Below, piece by piece: positions 52,738 to 60,665 of a DNA stretch of 64,000 nt. How positions within the stretch are numbered: the first letter of the stretch is position 1; each line of letters opens with the position of its first letter. Location of the stretch: assembly GCA_038046085.1 (NCBI GenBank), contig JBBSWW010000003.1:36583-100582 (forward strand). The letters run 5' to 3'. The notes under the pieces are model-generated. The model did no database searches and had not been told where the DNA came from. It was given only the letters and a program-made list of their open reading frames with translations. The translations under genes were made by a program, and so were the position numbers. This stretch comes from GW2011-AR18 sp038046085. Its GTDB lineage: Archaea > Nanobdellota > Nanobdellia > SCGC-AAA011-G17 > GW2011-AR18.

Positions 52738-53631
52738 TTAATTCTTATTTAATTTATGAGAACCAAATTTATTCCTTAAAACAGCAATAATCTTAGACCT
52801 AAAATTTTCTTTCTTCCTTGAATTAACTCTTTCAAGAATAGCTCTCTCTAAAATTGGCATGTAAGATAACTTAGTTAAGTTATTCATCTCAAATTCAGTC
52901 TCACCTTCAGGGACAATACCTTTAACTGATTTAAGATTAGAATCTTCTACTAAAGCTTTATTCAACCAAGACATTAACTTAGATTGAACAATACTACCAT
53001 GAGAATAAACTTTGGAAATATCATTCAATTTAAGATTAAACTCTTTACTATGTTTATTCAAAGCTTCAAAACCCTCAGCAATAGAAGCCATCATACCATA
53101 CTCAATACCATTATGAACCATCTTAACAAAATGACCAGATCCAGTATTACCAGTATAAGAAAAACCATCTTTAGTTGAGAGAGATTTGAAAATTGGTTTA
53201 ATAGAGTCTACAATCTTCTTTTCACCACCAATCATAAGACAAGCACCATTCCTAGCACCATCAATACCACCAGAAGTACCAACATCAACAAAATTAACAC
53301 CTAACTTTTTTAATTTATTAAATCTATTAATAGAATCTTTAAAATAAGAATTACCACCATCAATGATAATATCACCTTTATTTAAAAAAGGAATCAGATC
53401 ATTAATAATCTTATCAACAGCAGAAGAAGTAACCATAATCCAAATAACTTTCTTCTTAGGCAATTTACTAACTAATTCGTAGATATTATAAGAAGGAATA
53501 GCACCAAACTTCTGAATTTTAAGAACAGGATCAGGAGAACGATTGTAAACAACAACCTTATGATCATGATCTAAAAGATTAAGAACCATATTATAACCCA
53601 TACGACCAAGACCAATAAAACCAATATTCAA
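52738..53631 (-). CDS. gnd: 6-phosphogluconate dehydrogenase, decarboxylating, short form (GndA/YqeC-like)
   Basis: 297 residues; the short form of about 300 rather than 470. Dinucleotide fold GFIGLGRMGYN (4-14), then NRSPD after the second strand: Arg31 favours NADP over NAD by analogy. IIDGGNSYF, GTSGGIDGARNGACLMIGG (118-136) and HFVKMVHNGIEYG with catalytic Lys170 and Asn174 define 6-phosphogluconate dehydrogenase. It decarboxylates 6-phosphogluconate to ribulose 5-phosphate. The start codon is TTG (53629-53631), fixed by GAGGTG 6 nt upstream; no ATG fits. Confidence 0.92.
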   Translation of the reverse strand: MNIGFIGLGRMGYNMVLNLLDHDHKVVVYNRSPDPVLKIQKFGAIPSYNIYELVSKLPKKKVIWIMVTSSAVDKIINDLIPFLNKGDIIIDGGNSYFKDSINRFNKLKKLGVNFVDVGTSGGIDGARNGACLMIGGEKKIVDSIKPIFKSLSTKDGFSYTGNTGSGHFVKMVHNGIEYGMMASIAEGFEALNKHSKEFNLKLNDISKVYSHGSIVQSKLMSWLNKALVEDSNLKSVKGIVPEGETEFEMNNLTKLSYMPILERAILERVNSRKKENFRSKIIAVLRNKFGSHKLNKN

Positions 53632-53637
53632 TTATTT

Positions 53638-53643
53638 CACCTC
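53638..53643 (-). promoter_or_regulatory. Shine-Dalgarno site fixing the TTG start of gnd
   Basis: GAGGTG on the - strand, 6 nt before TTG at 53631-53629. The same hexamer precedes tal by 4 nt and the PAS-regulator gene by 9 nt. Confidence 0.7.
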
Positions 53644-53674
53644 ATAAATATAAGTAATGGATATTATATAAATT

Positions 53675-54790
53675 TTATGATATTAATAGCAACTTCTTAA
53701 AAATTTCAAAAGCAAGATTCAATGGGGCTAGAAAGAAAATCCAGCCTAAAGTAACAACTATAAAAGTGATAGGAATGGATATAAATTTAGGCCATTTAGG
53801 CAAGTTATGATATTTATAAAGATGATAAAATGCCAAGAAGAAACCATGATATAGACCCCATGCAATAAAATTCCAGGCGGCGCCATGCCACAAACCAGAA
53901 AAGAACATTACTATAATAACATTCAATAAAGTAAATAATATTCCCTTTCTACTACCACCTAAAGGCTTGTAAACATAATCCATGAACCAAGATGTAAGTG
54001 AGATATGCCAACGTCTCCAAAAATCAGCGATATTCATAGATAAATAAGGCCAGTTAAAGTTTTCTGGCAGATAAATACCAAATAATGCAGCGCTACCAAG
54101 AGCTATATCAGAATAAGCAGAAAAATCCATATAAATCTTAAAAGAGAATGCGATTAGTAATAATAAAATAGTCCAATAATCTGCAGATAAAACAAAATCT
54201 TTTGATATTAAATTATCAGTAAACATAGCAAGAGTGTCTGCTATAACAATTTTTTTGAAGAAACCTAAAATAATACGCACTGTACCATTTAAAATATTAT
54301 CCATAGAAAATTTTGATGCTTGAATCTGAGGAACAAAATTCTGATATCTCTTTATAGGACCTGCAATCATTGAAGGAAAGAAAAATATAAAAGCAAAATG
54401 ATCCTTAAGATTAGGATTTGGAATTTCATTTTTATAACCATCTACAAGATAATGAATAAATTCAAAAGTAAAGAATGATATCCCAAGCGGGAGAATCCAA
54501 GTGTCAGGTTTTGGAATATTAAAAAATAAAAATTTATATTTAAAATAGAATAAAATCGAGAGTGATAATATTATAGATAAGACAAAAAAATATTTTTTTC
54601 TATATTTAGCCAAAAAATATGCCCTAGCCTCAAATATTATTAAAAAAACGAAAAGCCCTGCATAATATGTATAAAATATTATACCAGAAACTGCAAGTAT
54701 TACAGGTCTCATACTAACATTAAGTAAATAAAATAATATTACAGACACAACTAAGAAGATTATATATTCCCAACTAGTGAATAGTACCAC
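53675..54790 (-). CDS. MBOAT family O-acyltransferase (AlgI/DltB-like)
   Basis: 371 residues with about ten transmembrane helices. PLGISFFTFEFIHYLVD (101-117), AGPIKRYQNFVPQ, FWRRWHISLTSW (257-268) and SGLWHGAAWNF with the catalytic His302 are the AlgI/PatA hallmarks. These proteins pass acyl groups across the membrane to surface polysaccharides. It is shorter than typical AlgI (about 480), mostly at the C-terminus. The start is GTG at 54790, overlapping the SGNH gene by 17 nt, so translation is coupled. Confidence 0.88.
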   Translation of the reverse strand: MVLFTSWEYIIFLVVSVILFYLLNVSMRPVILAVSGIIFYTYYAGLFVFLIIFEARAYFLAKYRKKYFFVLSIILSLSILFYFKYKFLFFNIPKPDTWILPLGISFFTFEFIHYLVDGYKNEIPNPNLKDHFAFIFFFPSMIAGPIKRYQNFVPQIQASKFSMDNILNGTVRIILGFFKKIVIADTLAMFTDNLISKDFVLSADYWTILLLLIAFSFKIYMDFSAYSDIALGSAALFGIYLPENFNWPYLSMNIADFWRRWHISLTSWFMDYVYKPLGGSRKGILFTLLNVIIVMFFSGLWHGAAWNFIAWGLYHGFFLAFYHLYKYHNLPKWPKFISIPITFIVVTLGWIFFLAPLNLAFEIFKKLLLIS

Positions 54791-55637
54791 TTTTTAAAGC
54801 CTCACAAATCTTTTCAGCAATCAGCTCGTTTCCCTTAGCTGAATAGTGTTCAAAGTCTATATAGTACTCTCTGGATAGATTAAGAGATGAAAGATCTATA
54901 AAATTACCATAACGGAACATAGTGGAGTCAAATGTCCTATTATATATGGGAAGGATAACAAATAAAACATTATTTGATGGGATATTATACAGTAAGTTAA
55001 ATGTATTATTATCCAAAACAATATCTGGTGTGTTAAAATCCTTTATAGATGCACCATTAGGAGCGTCTATGAAACCATTATTTTTATATAAATCACTTAG
55101 AAGGGATTTCAAAGGTCTCTCAAATAGATAAGTCTGTATAGTATATCTCTGTGTATATAAATTTGGAAAATCATTAAATACTAATGAAGATTCATAACTT
55201 TTATAGATTATTGGAGTGTAATGTGTAGCATTATTAAAATTCAGAGCATTAAGCTCCATTATTATGATTGAATCATTTTTAATGTTAGACATAATCATTA
55301 TATTATCCTTGAATTTAGCCCCACTAAGTGCTAGATTAAAAGACTCTCTTCCATCACATTCCTCAAAATATGAGGGTATAGTATTTCTCTTTGTCATACC
55401 ATGACCCCAAAATATAGAGTCTCCTATGAAATAAACCTTAGGCTTATCATAATTATTTGCGAAATCTAAGAATGATGAAAATACATCTTTATGCTTTGTA
55501 CGAAAATTATTACTATACTGATTATTCAAAATACTTGGAACTGAGAAATCTATTATTAAAAGTATAATAACTACAAGAATTATGACTAGACTACTATTTA
55601 CCTCAAACCTACCTAAGACTTTCATTTCCAAATCCAA
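54774..55637 (-). CDS. SGNH/GDSL-fold membrane-anchored hydrolase or O-acyltransferase
   Basis: 287 residues. One N-terminal transmembrane helix (about 14-30) tethers an extracytoplasmic domain. The GDS motif FIGDSIFWG provides Ser74, a central IIMELNALNF the block III-like Asn region, and DFEHYSAKG the catalytic Asp261 and His264. This is the arrangement of AlgJ/AlgX/PatB-type proteins that work with an MBOAT to acylate extracellular glycans, which fits the next gene. It overlaps both neighbours (29 and 17 nt). Met5 is an alternative start. Confidence 0.82.
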   Translation of the reverse strand: MDLEMKVLGRFEVNSSLVIILVVIILLIIDFSVPSILNNQYSNNFRTKHKDVFSSFLDFANNYDKPKVYFIGDSIFWGHGMTKRNTIPSYFEECDGRESFNLALSGAKFKDNIMIMSNIKNDSIIIMELNALNFNNATHYTPIIYKSYESSLVFNDFPNLYTQRYTIQTYLFERPLKSLLSDLYKNNGFIDAPNGASIKDFNTPDIVLDNNTFNLLYNIPSNNVLFVILPIYNRTFDSTMFRYGNFIDLSSLNLSREYYIDFEHYSAKGNELIAEKICEALKSGTIH

Positions 55638-56439
55638 ATTTATACTTAAAAAGATTTTTATAATTCACATCTAAATCGACAAGCTTTATTTTATAATAGA
55701 GGTATTCCGTTCTTAATGGACTATTGCCTTCTACTGTCAAGCTATAATCTTTTATATTAATTATCTTCAACGGACCATCATGTTTTTCAGTTATATAACT
55801 TAAATCTGGATTAACTTCGTACAGGATAATAGAGTCTTCAGATGCACTATAAATATAAAACCATCTTCCATCAGGCCATTTCACATAACTTTTTATATCA
55901 GGAGAAATCTTTAGCTTTAAAGAGTTTGAATCAATTTTTTCTATATAAACATTCCACGGATTAATATAGTACATCTTGCCTAAAACAGGATTTACACCCA
56001 AAATATTGACAAAATCTTCATATGCAATATAATTATAAACAGAAACAACAGTAGCATCATTCTTTAAATTATATCTACTAAATGAACTAAAATTTTTAAA
56101 TTGAATATAAAAAATCTTTTCGTTAAATACATTCAAAAAACTCCCAGGTTCAAATATCCCCTCTTTATAGTCTCCCTTCTCCATACCAATTAGCATCCGG
56201 CTGAAAGAATCAATAACCATATCATCACTTTTTCCAATAATAAAGCTATAACTAACATTATCAGGATATTTTGAATAAGATGAAGAGGCATTCTTCAAAT
56301 AAACAAGTTCACCATTATTATAGATCTCATAATCAATAACTACACTATCATTATATTTTGCTGTATTAATAAATTTATAACATACAATAATAGATATGAT
56401 GACAAGACAAAAAATCACGATCTTCACAATTTTTGACAT
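55609..56439 (-). CDS. Membrane-anchored FKBP-type peptidyl-prolyl isomerase-like protein
   Basis: 276 residues. A signal-anchor helix (about 5-24) precedes an FKBP-like domain: VVIDYEIYNNGELVYLKN, SYSFIIGKSDDMVIDSFSRM, then LIGMEKGDYKEGIFEPGS, closely following the slow-loop layout of archaeal long-type FKBPs. The remaining 150 residues, with VNPVLGKMYYIN, resemble the C-terminal part of that group. It probably folds exported proteins at the cell surface. First gene of a three-gene operon with SGNH and MBOAT (29-nt overlap). Confidence 0.78.
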   Translation of the reverse strand: MSKIVKIVIFCLVIISIIVCYKFINTAKYNDSVVIDYEIYNNGELVYLKNASSSYSKYPDNVSYSFIIGKSDDMVIDSFSRMLIGMEKGDYKEGIFEPGSFLNVFNEKIFYIQFKNFSSFSRYNLKNDATVVSVYNYIAYEDFVNILGVNPVLGKMYYINPWNVYIEKIDSNSLKLKISPDIKSYVKWPDGRWFYIYSASEDSIILYEVNPDLSYITEKHDGPLKIINIKDYSLTVEGNSPLRTEYLYYKIKLVDLDVNYKNLFKYKFGFGNESLR

Positions 56440-56519
56440 AATAAAATTTATTACAATACATATATTAATCTAGCTATGACCTGCACAAAATTTAAAAATA
56501 TAAGAAATATAGTACATTT

Positions 56520-56630
56520 ATGAACAAAATATTAAATTCTGTTGTTTTTGCTATAATATTAGTGGTTTTGATATTGATTATAGTAATATTTGCAGGAAAT
56601 ATAAGAGAGTTCATATATATAGATTTTTAA
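56520..56630 (+). CDS. Small single-helix membrane protein (36 aa)
   Basis: ATG at 56520, TAA at 56628. Residues about 7-25 (SVVFAIILVVLILIIVIFAG) form one transmembrane helix, followed by a short polar tail NIREFIYIDF. It stands between a divergent operon and the next + strand gene, 37 nt upstream of the latter. Small proteins of this type are common in reduced archaea, but expression cannot be shown from sequence. Confidence 0.4.
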   Translation: MNKILNSVVFAIILVVLILIIVIFAGNIREFIYIDF

Positions 56631-56667
56631 TAGAAACCTATAAAAACATCAGATAAACAAGTATTTT

Positions 56668-57369
56668 ATGGGATTTTGGAGCAGATTATTCGGAAAAAAA
56701 GATGTAAAAGTAGAATTACCAAAAGAAGAAAAAAAAGAACAATTACCAAGTGTTGATAGTGAGATTAATGAAAAACTAGCTTCTATAGACTTAGACATTG
56801 ATGGATTAGCATTAGACAAATTAAGAAGCGAGGCTGAGGCTATAAATTCCTATTTGAAAGGATTAATGCAGGACATAAACAGATATTCAAATTTAATGGA
56901 TAAGAAAGAGATGCAGAAACAGATAATAAAATCAATAACGGGAAAGATAAAAGTAATAACACAACACTCACTAGAACTAAAAAACCTGATAGCACATGTA
57001 GAACAGAGATATTATGATTACTTATTAGAAAATTTTAAAATAATAAATGAAAAAAAAGAGAATGAAGAATTAAAGAACCTAATAAAAGAACTAGAAAGCG
57101 ATAAAGAGATCATAAGGGCATTAGATACAAAATTAACTAGAATAATATATTATGATGATATATTCAATCCTGATAAAAATAAAGAGTATGAAGGAAATAT
57201 ACACAAAGAAGTAGAAAAAATGGAGATACATACAAACATCAATGATTTAACTACTCAGTTACTTAATGGTGTATTAGATAAAGTAAATGGAATAATAGCA
57301 AAGATACAGAAAAAAGATTATCTATGGCTTGCTAAAGGCATAATGAATGGTAAAATTAATAATCTTTGA
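56668..57369 (+). CDS. Hypothetical coiled-coil protein (233 aa)
   Basis: The N-terminus MGFWSRLFGKKDVK is amphipathic with basic residues and may bind a membrane surface. The rest is highly helical, charged and coiled-coil-like, without a catalytic motif. The fold and charge pattern recall ESCRT-III-like or cell-division accessory proteins, but no signature supports that call. It overlaps the HAD gene by 23 nt, so the two are coupled. Confidence 0.6.
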   Translation: MGFWSRLFGKKDVKVELPKEEKKEQLPSVDSEINEKLASIDLDIDGLALDKLRSEAEAINSYLKGLMQDINRYSNLMDKKEMQKQIIKSITGKIKVITQHSLELKNLIAHVEQRYYDYLLENFKIINEKKENEELKNLIKELESDKEIIRALDTKLTRIIYYDDIFNPDKNKEYEGNIHKEVEKMEIHTNINDLTTQLLNGVLDKVNGIIAKIQKKDYLWLAKGIMNGKINNL

Positions 57370-58003
57370 CTGGGATGATGTATTCACAAAAGGATCAATA
57401 AAAGGTTATTTTAATTGTTATGAAAAAACACTTAATTCTCTAGGAAAAACATTTGGAATAAAAGAAAAAGATATAGTATTAAAAAACTGGGGAAAACAGT
57501 CTAAAATAGTATTTTCTGAATTATTAGAAGATACATCTGAAAAAATAGAATATGCAATAAAAATATATGAATCTGATTTATTAACAGATACTTTCCTAAG
57601 TTGTATAAATATAATTGAAGGATCTAAAGAACTTATTATTAGATTAAATAAAGAATATAAACTAGCAATAGCAACAGGAATAAATCCAATAGTATTACAA
57701 AGAATATTCTTAAAATTTAACTTTCCAAATTTATTTTCACAAATAGTATCAGTATATGATATAGGAAAAGGAAAACCAGACCCTTACATGCTAAACTTAA
57801 TACTAAAAACACAAAATATTAAGAAAGAAGAGGCAATAATTGTTGGAGATGCTACAAATGATATGATAATGGGACAAAACGCAGGAATATTATCAGTAGC
57901 AGTATTAACAGGACACTTAAATAAAAAACAAGCAGAAGAATTAGGAATAAAGTACATAATAGAAAATGTGACTCAATTAGAGAGTGTTCTTGAAAAACTA
58001 TAA
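57347..58003 (+). CDS. HAD-superfamily hydrolase (phosphoglycolate-phosphatase-like)
   Basis: 218 residues with the four HAD motifs: IFDWDDVFT (nucleophile Asp8, acid Asp10), an AIATG Thr motif, the Lys in GKGKPDP, and IIVGDATNDMIMGQNAG for metal binding. A helical cap lies between motifs I and II (C1 type). Members dephosphorylate small phosphorylated metabolites; substrate unknown. The start at 57347 lies inside the end of the upstream gene. Confidence 0.88.
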   Translation: MVKLIIFDWDDVFTKGSIKGYFNCYEKTLNSLGKTFGIKEKDIVLKNWGKQSKIVFSELLEDTSEKIEYAIKIYESDLLTDTFLSCINIIEGSKELIIRLNKEYKLAIATGINPIVLQRIFLKFNFPNLFSQIVSVYDIGKGKPDPYMLNLILKTQNIKKEEAIIVGDATNDMIMGQNAGILSVAVLTGHLNKKQAEELGIKYIIENVTQLESVLEKL

Positions 58004-58039
58004 CAAAAACTATTTATACATATAAATTAAAAAATAATT

Positions 58040-58273
58040 ATGAATATTGATGAATTACTAGAAACTATTGATGCATCTTTAAGATCTGATGTCAAAATAA
58101 CATATGAAATGTGTATAGAAAAGTTAGGACACACTGAAGAAGAAGCATTGAGGTTTACGCATATTTATGCTAAATGGGCTGATATAGTAAGACCTGAAAT
58201 ATATGCCACAAGAGAATCTGAAAGAATAAGAGCTGAAGACTTAAGCGTTACAATTAACACAAGATATGACTAA
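58040..58273 (+). CDS. Hypothetical protein (77 aa)
   Basis: A small, acidic, helical soluble protein with no recognised family. A TATA-like AACTATTTATACATAT lies about 25 nt before the ATG, suggesting its own leaderless transcript. It sits 40 nt before the translin gene, perhaps co-transcribed. Confidence 0.5.
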   Translation: MNIDELLETIDASLRSDVKITYEMCIEKLGHTEEEALRFTHIYAKWADIVRPEIYATRESERIRAEDLSVTINTRYD

Positions 58274-58313
58274 TACAAAAACCTTAAATATATTCTCTAG
58301 TATATAGATTTCT

Positions 58314-58880
58314 ATGATAAATAAGAAAGATTTTGAATCAATGAGAAAAGAACTCAAAGACTTTGAGGTAAGAAGAGAAGAAACAATAACAAACTCAAGA
58401 GAGATAATAACATTATCAAAACAGATAATATATTCAATACATAGAAATGAATTAACAAATGCTGAAAAGTTACTAAAAGATATAAAAAACAAGATAAAAT
58501 TATTAGATAGAACTAAGAATTATGATACAGGAATAAGTGGAGTTGCATTCCAGGAATATGTAGAAGCAATAACATTTTATGAATTAGTAAAGAATGATAA
58601 ATTACCAAGTGCAAAAGAACTAGGAGTTGTAGTTGAAGACTACCTATCAGGATTAGCAGACTTAACAGGTGAATTAGGAAGAAAAGCAGTACATGAATCA
58701 ATAGCAAAACATTTTGAAAAAGTAATAAAGATAAAACAGGTAGTAGAAGAGATATATGGTGAATTCTTGAAGTTTGATCTAAGAAACGGTGAATTAAGAA
58801 AGAAATCAGATGCAATAAAATGGAATTTGAATAAACTAGAAGATCTAGCTTTAAGTTTAGAATTGCAGAATAGACTATAA
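58314..58880 (+). CDS. Translin family protein (archaeal TRAX/translin-like)
   Basis: 188 residues, all helical. GVAFQEYVEAITFYELVKND, EDYLSGLADLTGELGRKAVH and LRKKSDAIKWNLNKLEDLAL are the conserved translin segments, with the Glu residues of the TRAX RNase site in FQEYVEA and the GELGR region. Archaeal homologues form octameric shells with RNA-binding and ribonuclease activity. Length is typical for archaeal members. Confidence 0.85.
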   Translation: MINKKDFESMRKELKDFEVRREETITNSREIITLSKQIIYSIHRNELTNAEKLLKDIKNKIKLLDRTKNYDTGISGVAFQEYVEAITFYELVKNDKLPSAKELGVVVEDYLSGLADLTGELGRKAVHESIAKHFEKVIKIKQVVEEIYGEFLKFDLRNGELRKKSDAIKWNLNKLEDLALSLELQNRL

Positions 58881-58915
58881 GTTAGATTTAAAAATTTTAC
58901 TTCTTAAATAATTGC

Positions 58916-59059
58916 ATGGAAAAAAGCAAAGTATTCTTTTTAGTGTTTATATTAGGATTATTCATATTCTTAGCAATATACGGATTTACAACTGAAAATT
59001 TATTAGCTAGTATACTAATAGTGCAGATAATGTATTTAATGTTAAGGAAAGTGCAATAA
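58916..59059 (+). CDS. Small membrane protein (47 aa)
   Basis: ATG at 58916, TAA at 59057-59059. Two hydrophobic stretches, FFLVFILGLFIFLAIYGF and LLASILIVQIMYLML, could form a helical hairpin. Its stop overlaps the ATG of the next gene by 1 nt (TAATG), which supports real translation. Confidence 0.5.
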   Translation: MEKSKVFFLVFILGLFIFLAIYGFTTENLLASILIVQIMYLMLRKVQ

Positions 59060-59289
59060 TGGAATTAGCAGACAGAGATGTTGTAGATATATTATTCTGG
59101 GCAATAAACAAGACTCATGATTATATAAATTTAGGCAATAAGATAAAAGCAAAGGTTTACTATGATAAAGCAAGAAAGATACATTTCAATTATTATAAAC
59201 TTAATCGCGATACTCCGTTTATGGAAAAAGAATTAAGAGATGTTGGTACAAGATATAATGCAAAATTCAGAATATCTGAAAAGATATAA
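59059..59289 (+). CDS. Hypothetical protein (76 aa)
   Basis: A small basic helical soluble protein; the first helix (ADRDVVDILFWAINKTHDYI) is amphipathic and could contact the small membrane protein encoded immediately upstream, with which it overlaps by 1 nt. No family recognised. Ends 2 nt before a convergent gene. Confidence 0.55.
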   Translation: MELADRDVVDILFWAINKTHDYINLGNKIKAKVYYDKARKIHFNYYKLNRDTPFMEKELRDVGTRYNAKFRISEKI

Positions 59290-59291
59290 AA

Positions 59292-59669
59292 TCAAGCAAC
59301 ACAAACAAGTTCTGAGTTTGGTAACTCCTCACTAAGAGCCTGAGTTATTATTGGATTCTTTTCTATAACTTTATTTCTTATAATTACCTGAAAATTCAGC
59401 CTTATCTCTATAATATTATCATTAACAAGAGTTTTTAATTGCCATTTTGGAACCTTAATCAGAGAATCTTTTGTTATACCTAAATATCTTGAAGCTTCAA
59501 ATATCTGTAAACCTGTAACATAACCATTAGCATCAATATCTATAACAAGATTGTTAAGTTCTATTGATTTAGAATATTCTCTATCTTTAGCTTTAAAAAA
59601 TAGAATATCATTCTTGTAATCATAATCTGATTCTCCTTTTTCATTCAAATTCTGGTTTTTCATAGTCAT
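59292..59669 (-). CDS. DUF2283 family protein
   Basis: 125 residues. The DUF2283 core spans about 15-66: YDYKNDILFFKAKDREYS, NLVIDIDANGYVTGLQIFEA, SRYLGIT. The family is small, widespread and of unknown function, often near toxin-antitoxin or mobile genes. Residues 67-125 form an additional beta-rich domain. Start at ATG 59669, with Met3 as an alternative. Confidence 0.7.
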   Translation of the reverse strand: MTMKNQNLNEKGESDYDYKNDILFFKAKDREYSKSIELNNLVIDIDANGYVTGLQIFEASRYLGITKDSLIKVPKWQLKTLVNDNIIEIRLNFQVIIRNKVIEKNPIITQALSEELPNSELVCVA

Positions 59670-59711
59670 TTGTAAACTCTTCCTCTTTTATCAAATATTT
59701 TATATTAAATG

Positions 59712-59804
59712 TCATTTTAAAAACTTTTTCTTTAATTCTTCATGAGAAATATAATCTTTCTTAGGAGTTTTACGAGCTTCTTTTATTAATTCTCTTTTAT
59801 TCAT
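59712..59804 (-). CDS. Possible very small basic protein (30 aa), antitoxin-like
   Basis: ATG at 59804, TGA at 59712. The sequence is lysine-rich (MNKRELIKEARKTPKKDYIS plus HEELKKKFLK) and predicted helical. The ISHEELKKK end resembles short RelB/Phd-like antitoxin tails, but it is too short for a firm call. It overlaps another short frame and sits upstream of the DUF2283 gene on the same strand. It may be a real microprotein, a remnant or chance. Confidence 0.3.
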   Translation of the reverse strand: MNKRELIKEARKTPKKDYISHEELKKKFLK

Positions 59805-59846
59805 ATATCTAATTAGATTTCAAACTTTATATAATTTTGGTAGACT

Positions 59847-60665
59847 TTATTTATAATACATGAAACCATTCTTGAAATCATGTCTCTTGAAGTTCTCATA
59901 ATCATCTTTCAATCTAGATAAAGCTAATTTAATCTTACCAGGGTGATCATACTCTTCACCAGAGAGATAAGCAGCTAACTGTTTATAACTTAAAGAAGAC
60001 TTAGCATGAGGAGAGTGAAGAACAACTGGTTTAAGTTCAGATAATGCTTCAGCTATTTTAATATCATTATTTACAACACCAACAACAGGAACACCAGCTA
60101 ATCTTTCCATATCAGCAGCTTTAATCTCGTAATTCTTATTCCTCATCTTGTTAAGAATAAGACCTTTAACATGCATACCATTACCCTTAGCTAATTTAAT
60201 AGCTCTTAAAGTAGTGCTTAAAGTTGGAATATCAGGAGTAGAGACAACATATAACTCATCAGAAGCATTAATAGTTGCAGCTAACTCATTATTAAGACTA
60301 GGAGAGGAATCAATCAAGACATAATCATAATGTTTCTTTAAAGTCTTAACAGTATCTTTTAATTTACTGAAATTAGTCTTCATGTGAACTAAAGAACTAG
60401 GGACAAAATGGAAACCAAAACCAGAATCGTAAAGAGATTCACCAATGTGAACTTCATCATTCAATACATGATGCAGATGATTCTTATGATCAACACTTCC
60501 TAAATGCAAAGCAACATTAGGAGATGAAAAATTAGCATCAACAACAACAACTTTCTTGTCATAATCATTAGATAAAGATGAAGCAATATTAAGAACACTA
60601 GTAGTCTTACCTACGCCACCTTTAATTGATATCAAACCTAAAACCTTACCAGTTTTCTTATTCAA
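59847..60665 (-). CDS. ParA/MinD family ATPase
   Basis: 272 residues. The deviant Walker A SIKGGVGKTTS (13-23) with both signature lysines (15 and 20), switch I-like DANFSSPNVAL, and YDYVLIDSSPSL Walker B are present, with NKMRNKN in the base-contact position. It probably positions or partitions a cargo such as DNA or a membrane complex. The start is TTG at 60665, overlapping the DUF5752 stop by 4 nt (TTGA), with GAGGGGTG 8 nt upstream, so it is translationally coupled to the upstream gene. Confidence 0.88.
   Translation of the reverse strand: MNKKTGKVLGLISIKGGVGKTTSVLNIASSLSNDYDKKVVVVDANFSSPNVALHLGSVDHKNHLHHVLNDEVHIGESLYDSGFGFHFVPSSLVHMKTNFSKLKDTVKTLKKHYDYVLIDSSPSLNNELAATINASDELYVVSTPDIPTLSTTLRAIKLAKGNGMHVKGLILNKMRNKNYEIKAADMERLAGVPVVGVVNNDIKIAEALSELKPVVLHSPHAKSSLSYKQLAAYLSGEEYDHPGKIKLALSRLKDDYENFKRHDFKNGFMYYK

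Noticed and set aside
56668..57369. ESCRT-III/CdvB-like protein
   Set aside because: Helical and charged with an amphipathic N-terminus, but no MIM-type motif or Vps4 partner was seen, so it is left as unknown.
58040..59289. Toxin-antitoxin module among the small genes at 58-59 kb
   Set aside because: None of the small proteins shows a RelE, VapC, MNT/HEPN or other toxin signature; the membrane/basic protein pair does not match a known type.
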